Part shown: in pieces, positions 51,341-59,634 of the stretch | Layout: each line of letters starts with the position of its first letter | Numbering within the stretch: position 1 is the first letter of the stretch | Assembly (NCBI RefSeq): GCF_004154955.1 | Contig: NZ_CP011524.1 | Location: forward strand, 682,001-746,000 | Reading direction: 5' to 3' | Length of the DNA stretch: 64,000 nt | DNA from: Intestinimonas butyriciproducens | GTDB taxonomy: Bacteria; Bacillota; Clostridia; Oscillospirales; Oscillospiraceae | Notes under the pieces: generated by a model | The model's database searches: none | Told to the model about the DNA's origin: nothing | Seen by the model: the letters and a program-made list of their open reading frames with translations, nothing else | Program-made: the position numbers and the translations under genes

Positions 51341-51381
51341 GATTTGAGTATCCTGTAACGGACACTCCGTATTTTTGTTTT
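51325..51381 (+). terminator. Terminator overlapping the end of the serine recombinase gene
   Basis: CGGAGTGTCC (51325-51334) pairs with GGACACTCCG (51360-51369), an inner AGGAT/ATCCT pair extends it, and TATTTTTGTTTT follows. The attachment site of element 1 is probably in or just after this segment. Confidence 0.75.
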
Positions 51382-51390
51382 CTGCAAAAT

Positions 51391-51564
51391 TTATACTGCA
51401 ATCTGTGCCGGGGCGTAGCTGACAGCTACGCCTTTTCTCGTTTCCATGATAATGTCGGCCTCCGGGATTTTCTTGCGGTCTGGCACTTCAAAGGCCCCGA
51501 TGCAGTTGTAGTGGATGACCACCTGCTGATTGGTCACGCCATCCTGCTTTTCGGCGTGGTACAC
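51391..51564 (-). pseudogene. C-terminal scar of a TnpX-type serine recombinase (DUF4368)
   Basis: The minus-strand frame reads VYHAEKQDGVTNQQVVIHYN, CIGAFEVPDRKKIPEADIIM, then a Val/Ala-rich end and a stop. This matches the last part of TnpX-like recombinases; the intact TnpX at 56168 ends EKIVVHECSYDENG... IEIYYSFVGKIDLPE. The 450 or so residues before it are gone. At its truncated end it meets a truncated mobC running the other way. Confidence 0.72.
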
Positions 51565-51570
51565 ATCAAT

Positions 51571-51789
51571 GACGAGTTGCTTTCCGCTGTCGGGAAGCTG
51601 ACAGCCGAGTACGGCAGGATCGGCGGCAACCTCAATCAGATTGCCCGGTATCTGAACGAATACGGCGTACCCTACAACACCCTTTCCGGCGAGGTACGCG
51701 CCGCCATATCCGACCTTGCCGTCCTCAAGTATGAAGTCCTCAAGAAAGTAGGTGACGCGGTTGGCAACACTCAAGCATATCAACTCTAA
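51571..51789 (+). pseudogene. mobC: 5'-deleted mobC (relaxosome accessory protein)
   Basis: About 72 residues: DELLSAVGKLTAEYGRIGGN, LNQIARYLNEYGVPYNTLSG, then EVRAAISDLAVLKYEVLKKV. The GGNLNQIAR core identifies the MobC family. The N-terminal ribbon-helix-helix DNA-binding part (about 45 residues) is missing because the frame runs straight into the recombinase scar. No start codon in frame. The relaxase start overlaps its end by 29 bp, as in intact mobC-relaxase pairs. Confidence 0.75.
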
Positions 51790-53386
51790 AAACGCCGACT
51801 ACGGAGCCGCCGAGCAATATCTTCTCTTTGAGCATGACGAGTTTACCATGAAGCCCGTCCTTGATGAAACCGGCAGGCTTATCCCCCGCGAGGACTACCG
51901 GCTGTCCACGCTGAACTGCGACGGGGAGGATTTTGCCGTTGCGTGTATGCGGGCCAATCTCCGCTATCAGAAAAACCAGCGGCGGGAAGATGTGAAAAGC
52001 CACCACTACATCATCAGCTTTGACCCGCGGGACGGGCCGGACAACGGCCTGACCGTAGACCGGGCGCAGGCGTTGGGGGAACAATTCTGTAAAGAGCATT
52101 TTCCCGGCCACCAGGCCCTTGTCTGCACCCACCCGGACGGGCATAACCACAGCGGCAACATTCATGTGCATATCGTCATAAACAGCCTGCGGATTGAGGA
52201 AGTGCCGTTCCTGCCCTACATGGACAGGCCGGCCGATACGAAAGTCGGCTGCAAGCACCGATGTACCGACGCTGCCCTGCGCTACTTCAAATCCGAAGTC
52301 ATGGAGATGTGCCACCGGGAGGGGCTTTATCAAATCGACCTCTTGAACGGCAGCAAGAACCGCGTCACCGACCGGGAGTATTGGGCGCAGAAAAAGGGAC
52401 AGGCCGCGCTGGACAAGCAGAACGCCCCCATGATTGCCGATAGTATCACGCCCCGGCAGACCAAGTTTGAAACGAACAAGGAGAAGCTGCGGCAGACCCT
52501 ACGGAAAGCCCTTGCCACCGCCGCCAGCTTTGACGAGTTTTCCTCTCTGTTGCTGCAGGAGGGTGTGACCGTCAAGGAGAGCCGGGGGCGGCTTTCCTAC
52601 CTCACGCCGGACAGGACAAAGCCAATTACCGCCCGGAAGCTGGGCGACGATTTTGACCGCGCCGCTGTCTTTGCCGTTTTAGAGCAAAACGCCGCCAGAG
52701 CAGCCGAAGCGCCAGCCAGATCCCCCGATCCCCCACGCACCATAAAAGACCGCTTGCAGGTTGCCAGAGCCGAGATAGCCGCCCCGAAACAGGACGGAGT
52801 GCAGCGGCTTGTGGACATTGAGCAGAAAATGGCCGAGGGCAAAGGCCGGGGCTATGAACGCTGGGCGAAGATACACAATCTGAAGCAGGCCGCCAAAACG
52901 CTGTCCGTCTACCAGCAATACGGCTTTACTTCCCCGGAGCAGTTAGAAGCCGCCGTTGACACCGCCTATCAGAAAATGCGCCAGACCAGCGGCGAACTGA
53001 AAGCACTGGAAACGAAGCTGCAAGGGAAAAAGAAGTTGCAGCGGCAGGTGTTGGCCTACGCCCAGACCAAGGCCGCCCGCGACGGGCTGCGGGCACAGAA
53101 ATCCGAGAAAGCCCGCGCCGCATACCGGCAGGCCCATGAGAGCGATTTTATCATAGCCGACGCAGCAGCCCGGTATTTCAAGGCGCATGGCATTACCAAG
53201 CTGCCCGCCCGGAAAGCGTTGCAGGCCGAGATCGAGCAGCTTATCTCCGAGAAAGACGGCCTGTATAACACCTATCACGAACAGAAACAGCGGTTCAAGG
53301 AGTTGCAGACCGTCAAGCGGAACATCGACCAGATTTTGCGCCGGGACGAGCCGCACCGCAGAAAGGAGCAGAGCCATGAGCGATAA
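51761..53386 (+). CDS. MOBP-type relaxase of the Tn4451/TnpX-family element
   Basis: 541 aa from TTG 51761, chosen because homologues begin MATLKHINSKNADYGAAEQY and AGGTGA lies 5 nt upstream; GTG 51752 is the alternative. The relaxase domain (1-290) has the metal-binding HUH-type motif HNHSGNIHVHIVIN and SHHYIISFDPRDG. The C-terminal half is a long Lys/Gln/Ala-rich coiled coil. It would nick oriT in the relaxosome and lead the strand into a helper conjugation system. The loss of mobC's N-terminus may impair transfer. Confidence 0.88.
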   Translation: MATLKHINSKNADYGAAEQYLLFEHDEFTMKPVLDETGRLIPREDYRLSTLNCDGEDFAVACMRANLRYQKNQRREDVKSHHYIISFDPRDGPDNGLTVDRAQALGEQFCKEHFPGHQALVCTHPDGHNHSGNIHVHIVINSLRIEEVPFLPYMDRPADTKVGCKHRCTDAALRYFKSEVMEMCHREGLYQIDLLNGSKNRVTDREYWAQKKGQAALDKQNAPMIADSITPRQTKFETNKEKLRQTLRKALATAASFDEFSSLLLQEGVTVKESRGRLSYLTPDRTKPITARKLGDDFDRAAVFAVLEQNAARAAEAPARSPDPPRTIKDRLQVARAEIAAPKQDGVQRLVDIEQKMAEGKGRGYERWAKIHNLKQAAKTLSVYQQYGFTSPEQLEAAVDTAYQKMRQTSGELKALETKLQGKKKLQRQVLAYAQTKAARDGLRAQKSEKARAAYRQAHESDFIIADAAARYFKAHGITKLPARKALQAEIEQLISEKDGLYNTYHEQKQRFKELQTVKRNIDQILRRDEPHRRKEQSHER

Positions 53387-53762
53387 CCTGCCCCACATGG
53401 ACTACCGCCAGCACCGGCGGGCGCGGCGGCTGGTACATGAGTGCTGTAACTACGATGAGGGGAACTGCCTGCTATTGGACGACGGGGAGCCTTGCGTGTG
53501 CGTCCAGAGCATTTCCTTTTCCCTCATGTGCCACTGGTTCCGTGTGGCTGTCCTGCCCCTTGACGGGGAGCTGGCCGCAGCCCTCTTGTGCCGGGGAAGC
53601 CGGAAACGGTGTGCCGTCTGCGGGGCGGCCTTTGTCCCCAAATCCAACCGGGGAAAATACTGCCCCGACTGCGCCGGGCGCATGAAGAAAATCAAAGCCG
53701 CCGAGAGAAAGCGGAAACAAAGGCAGAGATGTCACGCTTTAGAGCCTTTCAAACCCGCATAA
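53376..53762 (+). CDS. Cysteine-rich VLP domain protein
   Basis: 128 aa. CCNYDEGNCLLLDDGEPCVC then CHWFRVAVLPLD is the Cys-rich VLP domain; a second zinc-ribbon-like CAVCGAAFVPKSNRGKYCPD follows, and a very basic tail. It is found next to relaxases in Clostridial mobilizable elements; function unknown, probably nucleic-acid binding through zinc. ATG 53376 overlaps the relaxase stop by 11 bp. A second family member begins at 63800. Confidence 0.82.
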   Translation: MSDNLPHMDYRQHRRARRLVHECCNYDEGNCLLLDDGEPCVCVQSISFSLMCHWFRVAVLPLDGELAAALLCRGSRKRCAVCGAAFVPKSNRGKYCPDCAGRMKKIKAAERKRKQRQRCHALEPFKPA

Positions 53763-53834
53763 ATCAAGGCTTTTTTCGTGGGTGTCAAAGGGTACGCGAT
53801 ACATTTATCCTTTTCCCCCGGAAACGGCGTTTTA

Positions 53835-54629
53835 ATGCGTGACAATACGCCAAAATCAACCCGAACACAGGGAGGTGATCCTATCGCTGATTATATCAGG
53901 GCAGACACGCGGCTGCCCGCCTATCTGCCGTATCCCCGTTTCCTGCTGAAAATGGAGATTTCACAGACCGCCAAGCTGCTGTATTCGCTGCTGTTAGACC
54001 GTTCCACCCTCTCCCAGAAAAACAAGTGGCTGGACGACGAGGGCAGGATTTATATTATCTATCCCATCGCGGAGATAGCAGAAATACTGGATAAAGGCAG
54101 CACCACCATCAAGGGGGCGCTTAATGAACTGGACACGGCGGGGCTGTTGGAACGGGAACGGGGCGGCTTCTCCGCACCGAACCGGCTTTATGTCAAAGTA
54201 CCGCCAGTGCCACAGGTACAGTTTTCAGACCAACTGATGGCCGGAAGTCCGCCCCTCATAGAGCCGGAAAACCGTCCTACTGATGGTCAGAAAACCGACC
54301 TTATGATGGTCGGAAAACCGTCCCCTAACCAAACTACTATAAACAACCTTACAGAGAGCCAAACAAAGGGAGTGAGTGGGGGGCCGTCCGCGCCCTATGG
54401 CCGATATGGAAATATTTTTCTGTCACAGACCGAATACGACGAGTTGCAGGCAGAGTACCCTGACAGGCTGGAACGGTTCATCGAGGAAATGAGCCGCTAC
54501 CTTGCCGCCAACGGGAAAAGCTACCAGAACTATGCCGCCGCCCTGCGGATATGGGCGGGGAACGACAAAAAGGAAGCCCCTAAAAAGGGCATACCAGACT
54601 ACTCATGCAAGGAGGGCGAGAGTTTATGA
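53835..54629 (+). CDS. RepA N-terminal-type replication initiator
   Basis: 264 aa. ADYIRADTRLPAYLPYPRFL and LLYSLLLDRSTLSQKNKWLD mark the RepA_N winged-helix initiator; the middle is Pro-rich and variable, and the C-terminal part (GNIFLSQTEYDELQAEYPDR) resembles the DnaD-like tail of ICE initiators. ATG 53835 has a weak site; a strong GGGAGGTGAT at 53871-53880 sits ahead of non-start ATC, which is odd. With the DnaC-like ATPase it would start autonomous replication of the excised element. Confidence 0.8.
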   Translation: MRDNTPKSTRTQGGDPIADYIRADTRLPAYLPYPRFLLKMEISQTAKLLYSLLLDRSTLSQKNKWLDDEGRIYIIYPIAEIAEILDKGSTTIKGALNELDTAGLLERERGGFSAPNRLYVKVPPVPQVQFSDQLMAGSPPLIEPENRPTDGQKTDLMMVGKPSPNQTTINNLTESQTKGVSGGPSAPYGRYGNIFLSQTEYDELQAEYPDRLERFIEEMSRYLAANGKSYQNYAAALRIWAGNDKKEAPKKGIPDYSCKEGESL

Positions 54630-55468
54630 AGAATGAAATCAACGCGGTTTTGGAGAATATGACGACCACCATCCCGGAGCCGGAGGACTACACCGGCGAG
54701 GACGGTTTACTGTACTGCGGCAAGTGCCGCAAGCCGAAAGAAGCCTATTTTGCGCCGGATAAGGCCGCTATCTTCGGGCGCGACCGCCACCCGGCAGAGT
54801 GCGACTGCCAGAGAACCGCCCGCGAGGAACGGGAAGCCGCCGAAAAGCGGCGCAGACACCTTGACACCGTGGAAGAACTGAAACGCCGGGGCTTTACCGA
54901 CCCCACCATGCGGGACTGGACTTTCGAGAACGACAACGGCAGGAACCCGCAGACCGGGCTTGCCCGCCGGTATGTGGAGCATTGGGAAGATATGCGGACA
55001 GACAATATCGGCTGCCTGTTCTGGGGCGGCGTAGGCACCGGCAAAAGCTACCTTGCAGGCTGTATCGCAAACGCCCTCATGGAGAAAGAAATCCCCGTCC
55101 GCATGACGAACTTTGCTCTTATCCTCAATGACCTTGCCGCCAGCTTTGAGGGGCGCAACGAGTACATTTCCCGCCTTTGTCGTTATCCGCTGCTGATCCT
55201 TGACGACTTCGGCATGGAACGCGGGACGGAATACGGGCTGGAACAGGTGTTCAATGTGATTGACAGCCGTTACCGCAGCGGCAAGCCGCTGATCGTCACG
55301 ACCAACCTTACGCTGGACGACCTGCACAACCCGGAGGACACCGCCCATTCCCGGATTTATGACCGCCTGCTTTCCATGTGCGTCCCGGTACGCTTTACCG
55401 GCGACAACTTCCGGCAGGAAACCGCCAAGCGGAAAATGGAGAGCATGAAGAAACTGATTACCGACTGA
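54626..55468 (+). CDS. DnaC/IstB-like helicase-loading ATPase
   Basis: 280 aa. An N-terminal zinc finger (YCGKCRKPKEAYF, then ECDC) precedes an AAA+ module: Walker A FWGGVGTGKSYLAG, Walker B LLILDDFGMERGT, and sensor region PLIVTTNLTLDDL. It recruits the host replicative helicase to the element's initiator complex. ATG 54626 overlaps the repA stop (ATGA) and follows AAGGAGGG. Confidence 0.88.
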   Translation: MKNEINAVLENMTTTIPEPEDYTGEDGLLYCGKCRKPKEAYFAPDKAAIFGRDRHPAECDCQRTAREEREAAEKRRRHLDTVEELKRRGFTDPTMRDWTFENDNGRNPQTGLARRYVEHWEDMRTDNIGCLFWGGVGTGKSYLAGCIANALMEKEIPVRMTNFALILNDLAASFEGRNEYISRLCRYPLLILDDFGMERGTEYGLEQVFNVIDSRYRSGKPLIVTTNLTLDDLHNPEDTAHSRIYDRLLSMCVPVRFTGDNFRQETAKRKMESMKKLITD

Positions 55469-55482
55469 AAGGAGTATTGCCT

Positions 55483-55677
55483 ATGGCAGATAACAAGCAG
55501 CACGACACCCGCACCACCCGCCGCCCTGACTGTGTGACGGAAATCCGCATGGGCAATTCCGTCCTTGTCGTGTCCGGCTATTTCAAGAAAGACACCACAA
55601 CCACAGCCGCCGACAAAATGGCGCGGGTACTGGAAGCGGAAGCCGCTGCTACACAGGAGCCGACTTATCCGGCGTGA
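55483..55677 (+). CDS. TnpW-like transposon-encoded small protein
   Basis: 64 aa: ends in MGNSVLVVSGYFKKDTTTTA then ADKMARVLEAEAA. This short protein is a regular companion of Tn4451-type tnpX and is called TnpW there; its function is unresolved. AAGGAG 8 nt before ATG 55483. It lies 14 bp behind the DnaC-like gene. Confidence 0.75.
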   Translation: MADNKQHDTRTTRRPDCVTEIRMGNSVLVVSGYFKKDTTTTAADKMARVLEAEAAATQEPTYPA

Positions 55678-55741
55678 ACCGGGGCATGGAAAAGCGGCCA
55701 TGCCAGGGAGCATGACCGCTGGAACGAAAATCGGAAGTGCT

Positions 55742-55942
55742 TTAGCAATTCTTAATCTCATTCTCTATAAAATAATTTGCAATTTCAAAGGCTTTTATTC
55801 TTCTCTTTGCCAATGTGATTTGTGATTTATAACGCTCGGAATTATCCTTTGATTCAAATGTTTTTACTGTTTCTCTTAGCTTGTGCAGAGTTGAATCAAT
55901 TTGCCTTTTGGCCGCGGTTAATTCATCTATTGTATACTTCAT
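55742..55942 (-). CDS. Small helical protein between tnpW and tnpX
   Basis: 66 aa, MKYTIDELTAAKRQIDSTLH then repeated Lys/Arg/Glu heptads to FIENEIKNC; a coiled coil throughout. ATG 55942 with AAGGAG 5 nt upstream; longer frames are rejected. Opposite orientation and lower GC than its neighbours. No known domain; possibly an antitoxin-like or regulatory cargo gene. Confidence 0.6.
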   Translation of the reverse strand: MKYTIDELTAAKRQIDSTLHKLRETVKTFESKDNSERYKSQITLAKRRIKAFEIANYFIENEIKNC

Positions 55943-56096
55943 GTTTTCTCCTTTAACTTCTGATTTTTTTGTTAAATCAGAGTATACCACGGAGTTATGA
56001 ACTTTTCTACTGCAAATATGGGACGACAACCCATACCATAAAAATCGGAAAATTGAAAAGCTGTAAAGAAGCAAATTTAACGCTTTTGCCGCTGTA

Positions 56097-56145
56097 CAGC
56101 CCCCGCCGTTCCGTGGTACAATGAAACCACGGAATAGTGGGGCTG
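56097..56145. repeat. Nested inverted repeats just upstream of tnpX
   Basis: Outer CAGCCCC (56097-56103) with GGGGCTG (56139-56145); inner TTCCGTGGT (56109-56117) with ACCACGGAA (56126-56134). A likely operator or attenuator controlling tnpX, 22 bp before its start. Confidence 0.6.
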
Positions 56146-56167
56146 GCTGTCGGAAACGGAGGATTTT

Positions 56168-57784
56168 ATGTTAAGACAAGCCACCCAAAACCTCATTACC
56201 GCCCTTTATCCGAGATTGTCCCACGAGGATGAATTGCAAGGCGAGAGTAATTCCATATCGAACCAAAAAAGGATACTCGAAACCTACGCAAAACAGAACG
56301 GCTTTACCAATCTGCGCTGGTACACCGACGACGGTTTTTCCGGCGCGAACTTCCAGCGGCCCGGATTTCAAGCCATGCTTGCGGACATTGAAGCCGGGAA
56401 AGTGGGTACGGTCATCGTCAAGGACATGAGCCGGTTAGGGCGAAACTACTTGCAGGTAGGGTTTTACACGGAAATGCTGTTCCCTCAAAAGGGTGTGCGT
56501 TTTATCGCTGTCAACGATAATGTGGACAGTGCCAGCGAGGGCATGGACAACGATTTTACCCCGCTGCGAAATCTGTTCAATGAATGGCTGGTGAGAGATA
56601 CGAGCAAGAAAATCAAGGCAGTGAAAAAGTCAAAAGGCATGAGCGGCAAGCCTGTTACCAGCAAGCCGGTTTACGGCTATGTGATGGACGAGGACGAGAA
56701 TTTTATTATAGACGAGGAAGCCGCCCCGGTGGTGCAGCAGATTTACCAGCTTTGCCTTGCCGGGAACGGCCCGACCAAGATTGCCCGTATGCTGACGGAG
56801 CAGCAAATCCCCACGCCGGGGACGCTGGAATATCAGCGGACAGGCAGCACCCGCCGTTATCACCCAGGCTATGAGTGCAAATGGGCGACCAACACCGTCG
56901 TTCATATCCTCGAAAACCGAGAGTACACCGGATGTCTGGTGAACTTCAAAACGGAAAAGCCTTCTTATAAGGTCAAGCACAGCATAGAGAACCCCGTCGA
57001 GAAGCAGGCCATTTTCGAGAACCACCATGAGCCGATCATCGACAAGGAAACATGGGAACGGGTGCAGGAGTTACGCAAACAGCGCAAACGCCCGAACCGC
57101 TACGATGAAGTGGGGCTGTTCTCCGGGATTTTGTTCTGCGCCGACTGCGGCCATGTGCTGTATCAGCAGCGGTATCAGAACAAAGACCGCAAACAGGACT
57201 GCTACATCTGCGGCAGCTACAAGAAGCGCACCCGCAACTGTACGGCGCACTTTATCCGCACCGATCTGTTGACCGCTGGTGTCCTGGCAAATCTCCGGCA
57301 AGTGACCGAATACGCAGCCAAGCATGAGAGCCGGTTTGTGAAACTACTTGTCCAGCAGAACGAGATCGGCGGCAAGCGAAAGACCGCCGCAGCCATCAAG
57401 CAGCTTGAACAGGCGCAGGAACGCATTTCTGAAATCAGCCGCATTATCAAGCGGCTGTATGAGGACAATGTAAACGGCAAAATCAGCGATGAGCGTTTCA
57501 TGGAACTGTCGGCTGACTACGAAGCCGAGCAAGCGGAGCTGAAAAAGAGAGCCGCCGCCCTGCAAGCCGAACTGGACAAGTCACAGGCAGCTACCGTCAA
57601 CGCCGAGAAATTTATGGGCATTGTCCGCAAGCACCTTGCCTTTGAAGAACTGACCCCCACTCTCTTGCGGGAAATGATCGAGAAAATTGTGGTGCATGAG
57701 TGCAGCTATGATGAGAACGGCACCCGCAGGCAGGACATTGAGATTTATTACAGCTTTGTCGGCAAGATTGACTTGCCCGAATAA
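56168..57784 (+). CDS. tnpX: TnpX-type large serine recombinase
   Basis: 538 aa. LYPRLSHEDELQGESNSISN holds nucleophile Ser18; VKDMSRLGRNYLQVG and the recombinase domain follow. A zinc ribbon (CADCGHVLYQQR, then CYICGSYKKRTRNC), a long coiled coil and the DUF4368 tail (EKIVVHECSYDENG) complete the TnpX layout. It catalyses excision and insertion of Tn4451-family elements, typically at GA dinucleotides. Intact, so it could act in trans on related ends nearby. Confidence 0.93.
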   Translation: MLRQATQNLITALYPRLSHEDELQGESNSISNQKRILETYAKQNGFTNLRWYTDDGFSGANFQRPGFQAMLADIEAGKVGTVIVKDMSRLGRNYLQVGFYTEMLFPQKGVRFIAVNDNVDSASEGMDNDFTPLRNLFNEWLVRDTSKKIKAVKKSKGMSGKPVTSKPVYGYVMDEDENFIIDEEAAPVVQQIYQLCLAGNGPTKIARMLTEQQIPTPGTLEYQRTGSTRRYHPGYECKWATNTVVHILENREYTGCLVNFKTEKPSYKVKHSIENPVEKQAIFENHHEPIIDKETWERVQELRKQRKRPNRYDEVGLFSGILFCADCGHVLYQQRYQNKDRKQDCYICGSYKKRTRNCTAHFIRTDLLTAGVLANLRQVTEYAAKHESRFVKLLVQQNEIGGKRKTAAAIKQLEQAQERISEISRIIKRLYEDNVNGKISDERFMELSADYEAEQAELKKRAAALQAELDKSQAATVNAEKFMGIVRKHLAFEELTPTLLREMIEKIVVHECSYDENGTRRQDIEIYYSFVGKIDLPE

Positions 57785-57792
57785 CCGCCCGA

Positions 57793-57825
57793 CCTATCCG
57801 ACACAATGGCCAAGTGTCGGATAGG
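57793..57825 (+). terminator. Terminator after tnpX
   Basis: 12-bp perfect stem CCTATCCGACAC (57793-57804) with complement 57814-57825, followed after 10 nt by TTTTTT. It probably lies within the right end of element 2. Confidence 0.75.
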
Positions 57826-57839
57826 AACGGCAAAATTTT

Positions 57840-59057
57840 TTGCACTTCTATTGCTTCTTTATCACACATAAGCAAACAATTAAGGAATGTGTTTTCAATT
57901 ACCAAGGGAAAATTATCAAGTCACAGCCCAAGGTTGACACCAAGCTGAGAATTCACATGGACCCGGATGGTTCTGTTATTCGGGTCGATAAAGGGGATAG
58001 CCAGTATCACTATTTTGAAATCTCTTCCGATGGCTGGTTGGAAAAAGAATGCGGAGATACCTACTTTTCAAGAAATATGATGCAAGCAGTCCTTCCAATG
58101 CCTAGAAAAAATGGTGATCTCAACTTGATTTTCAAATATTGCAGAATCCCAGCAGGCAGCCGAAATGTGTTCCTCGCCTATCTTGTAAGTTGCTTTATTG
58201 ATATTATCCATCCTTGTCTGGTGCTACAAGGGGCGGCTGGTTCCAGCAAAAGCACAGTTAGCACGTTGCTTAAAATGCTGATTGACCCTTGTAAAAACAA
58301 TGCACCTTGTATTTTTCCACAAAATGAATTTGAATTAAAAGATATCTACACGCATATGTATCTTGCCGCCTACGATAATCTTGATAGACTAAATAAAAAG
58401 CAAAGTGATATGATGTGTTCCATCGTAACAGGGACACAGATTATCAAACGAAAGCTGTTTACCGACTCTGAAAGCTGCGTCTATAATTTACGTCAACCCG
58501 TTATCCTTAATGGTATCAGCGGGATTGTTACAAAAGAAGATTTGTTGGACAGAAGTATCATCATCAATTTACCGTCCATATCTCCTGAGGAACGAAAATC
58601 TGAAAAGGCTTTGATTCGAGATTTTCAATCAGATTTGCCGGTGATTTTAGGGGGAATCTTTGATGTCCTTTCAAAGACATTAAAAATATACAAAGAAGAT
58701 TCTATCGGTGACGCTCCCAGACTGATAGATTTCTATGAGTATGGCTATTATATCTGTGAAGCTATGGAAACAGGTCGAGGAAAACGATTTTGTGAAGAGT
58801 ACCGTCAAATGACAGAAACACGGGATACAAATGTTTTTGCGTTGTACGATAATCCCCTTTACAATATTATTGATGGATTTCTAGAAGAAAATAGAAACCA
58901 TTGGGAAGGGACGATGTCGGATCTATGGTCTGAGTTATGGAAAATGGATGATGAGTTTGGTGTAGGGGGTGTACCAGCTGCACCAAATCATCTGTCCAGA
59001 ATCCTTACTCTTATGAAGGCTTCGCTACAAAAAGAGGGTATTTATATCTCATATTAG
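57840..59057 (+). CDS. 5'-truncated ATPase of a phage/plasmid primase-helicase type
   Basis: The frame is open from 57825 to 59057 without a proper start (first codon with a start-like triplet is TTG 57840; first Met is at 57957, no ribosome binding site). About 405 residues. Walker A VLQGAAGSSKSTVSTLLKML, Walker B-like MYLAAYDNLDRL, and sensor-like ILNGISGIVTKEDLLDRSII define a P-loop ATPase similar to those following primase domains in phage and plasmid proteins. The expected N-terminal part is missing, cut at the right end of element 2. Low GC. A remnant rather than a working gene. Confidence 0.6.
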   Translation: MHFYCFFITHKQTIKECVFNYQGKIIKSQPKVDTKLRIHMDPDGSVIRVDKGDSQYHYFEISSDGWLEKECGDTYFSRNMMQAVLPMPRKNGDLNLIFKYCRIPAGSRNVFLAYLVSCFIDIIHPCLVLQGAAGSSKSTVSTLLKMLIDPCKNNAPCIFPQNEFELKDIYTHMYLAAYDNLDRLNKKQSDMMCSIVTGTQIIKRKLFTDSESCVYNLRQPVILNGISGIVTKEDLLDRSIIINLPSISPEERKSEKALIRDFQSDLPVILGGIFDVLSKTLKIYKEDSIGDAPRLIDFYEYGYYICEAMETGRGKRFCEEYRQMTETRDTNVFALYDNPLYNIIDGFLEENRNHWEGTMSDLWSELWKMDDEFGVGGVPAAPNHLSRILTLMKASLQKEGIYISY

Positions 59058-59101
59058 GTCAGTTTACAAGGAACTACACGCAGACCGTGAAACGGGCTGC
59101 T

Positions 59102-59420
59102 GACAACAAACGGCGGTATGCTCCCGGAGAGGGCAGCATACCGCCTGTTTTGTTGTCCGGGGTTTCCAAAGGGGTGCCCCCTTTGGCACACGACTTTGCT
59201 TGCAAAGTGTAGTGTGTTATACCTGCTGGCGTGGCTGACGGGGGAAACGGGGTGCGGTGCTTCTTGCGCCCCGTTTGCTCCGGCAGGAAAACAGGCTGAA
59301 TTTTTGCGAATGGGAATGAGCAAAAAATCGGCCTGTTTTCAGAGAACGGCGGCAGGTATATGAAAGCCCCCGTCCCTCGTCCTACGCTCCGACTTGTGGA
59401 CAAAGTGTCCCGAAGTTGTG
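59102..59420. other. Hairpin-rich region resembling a transfer origin (oriT) of element 3
   Basis: No gene. In order: a long stem with arms GACAACAAACGGCGGTATGC and its near complement (59102-59157), CCAAAGGGG/CCCCCTTTGG (about 59166-59186), a TTTGC-TTGCAAAG-TGTAGTGTGTTATACC segment (59193-59222), AAACGGGG/CCCCGTTT (about 59249-59273), AAAACAGGC/GCCTGTTTT (about 59287-59340), and GGACAAAGTGTCCCGAAG (59398-59415). The chain resembles oriT regions of Clostridial elements, but the nic site is not established. The segment from 59421 to 59634 shows nothing recognisable. Confidence 0.4.
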
Positions 59421-59634
59421 GCCACACTCCCGGAAAAGTAGCAGGACAGCGGGCAACCGTCAAGGCTGAAATGAACGGGGTTACACCCGGCCTTGACCGC
59501 CGCCCGCCGCCCCGCTGGATGGGTGGACAAGGCGGCCAATCCCTCAAAGTGCTTGTCCGCGCTCTTTCTGATTTTGAGGTATTCAGTTTTTCAAAATTGA
59601 ATAATCAAAATAAATTTTTTCGATTGAAAAAATT

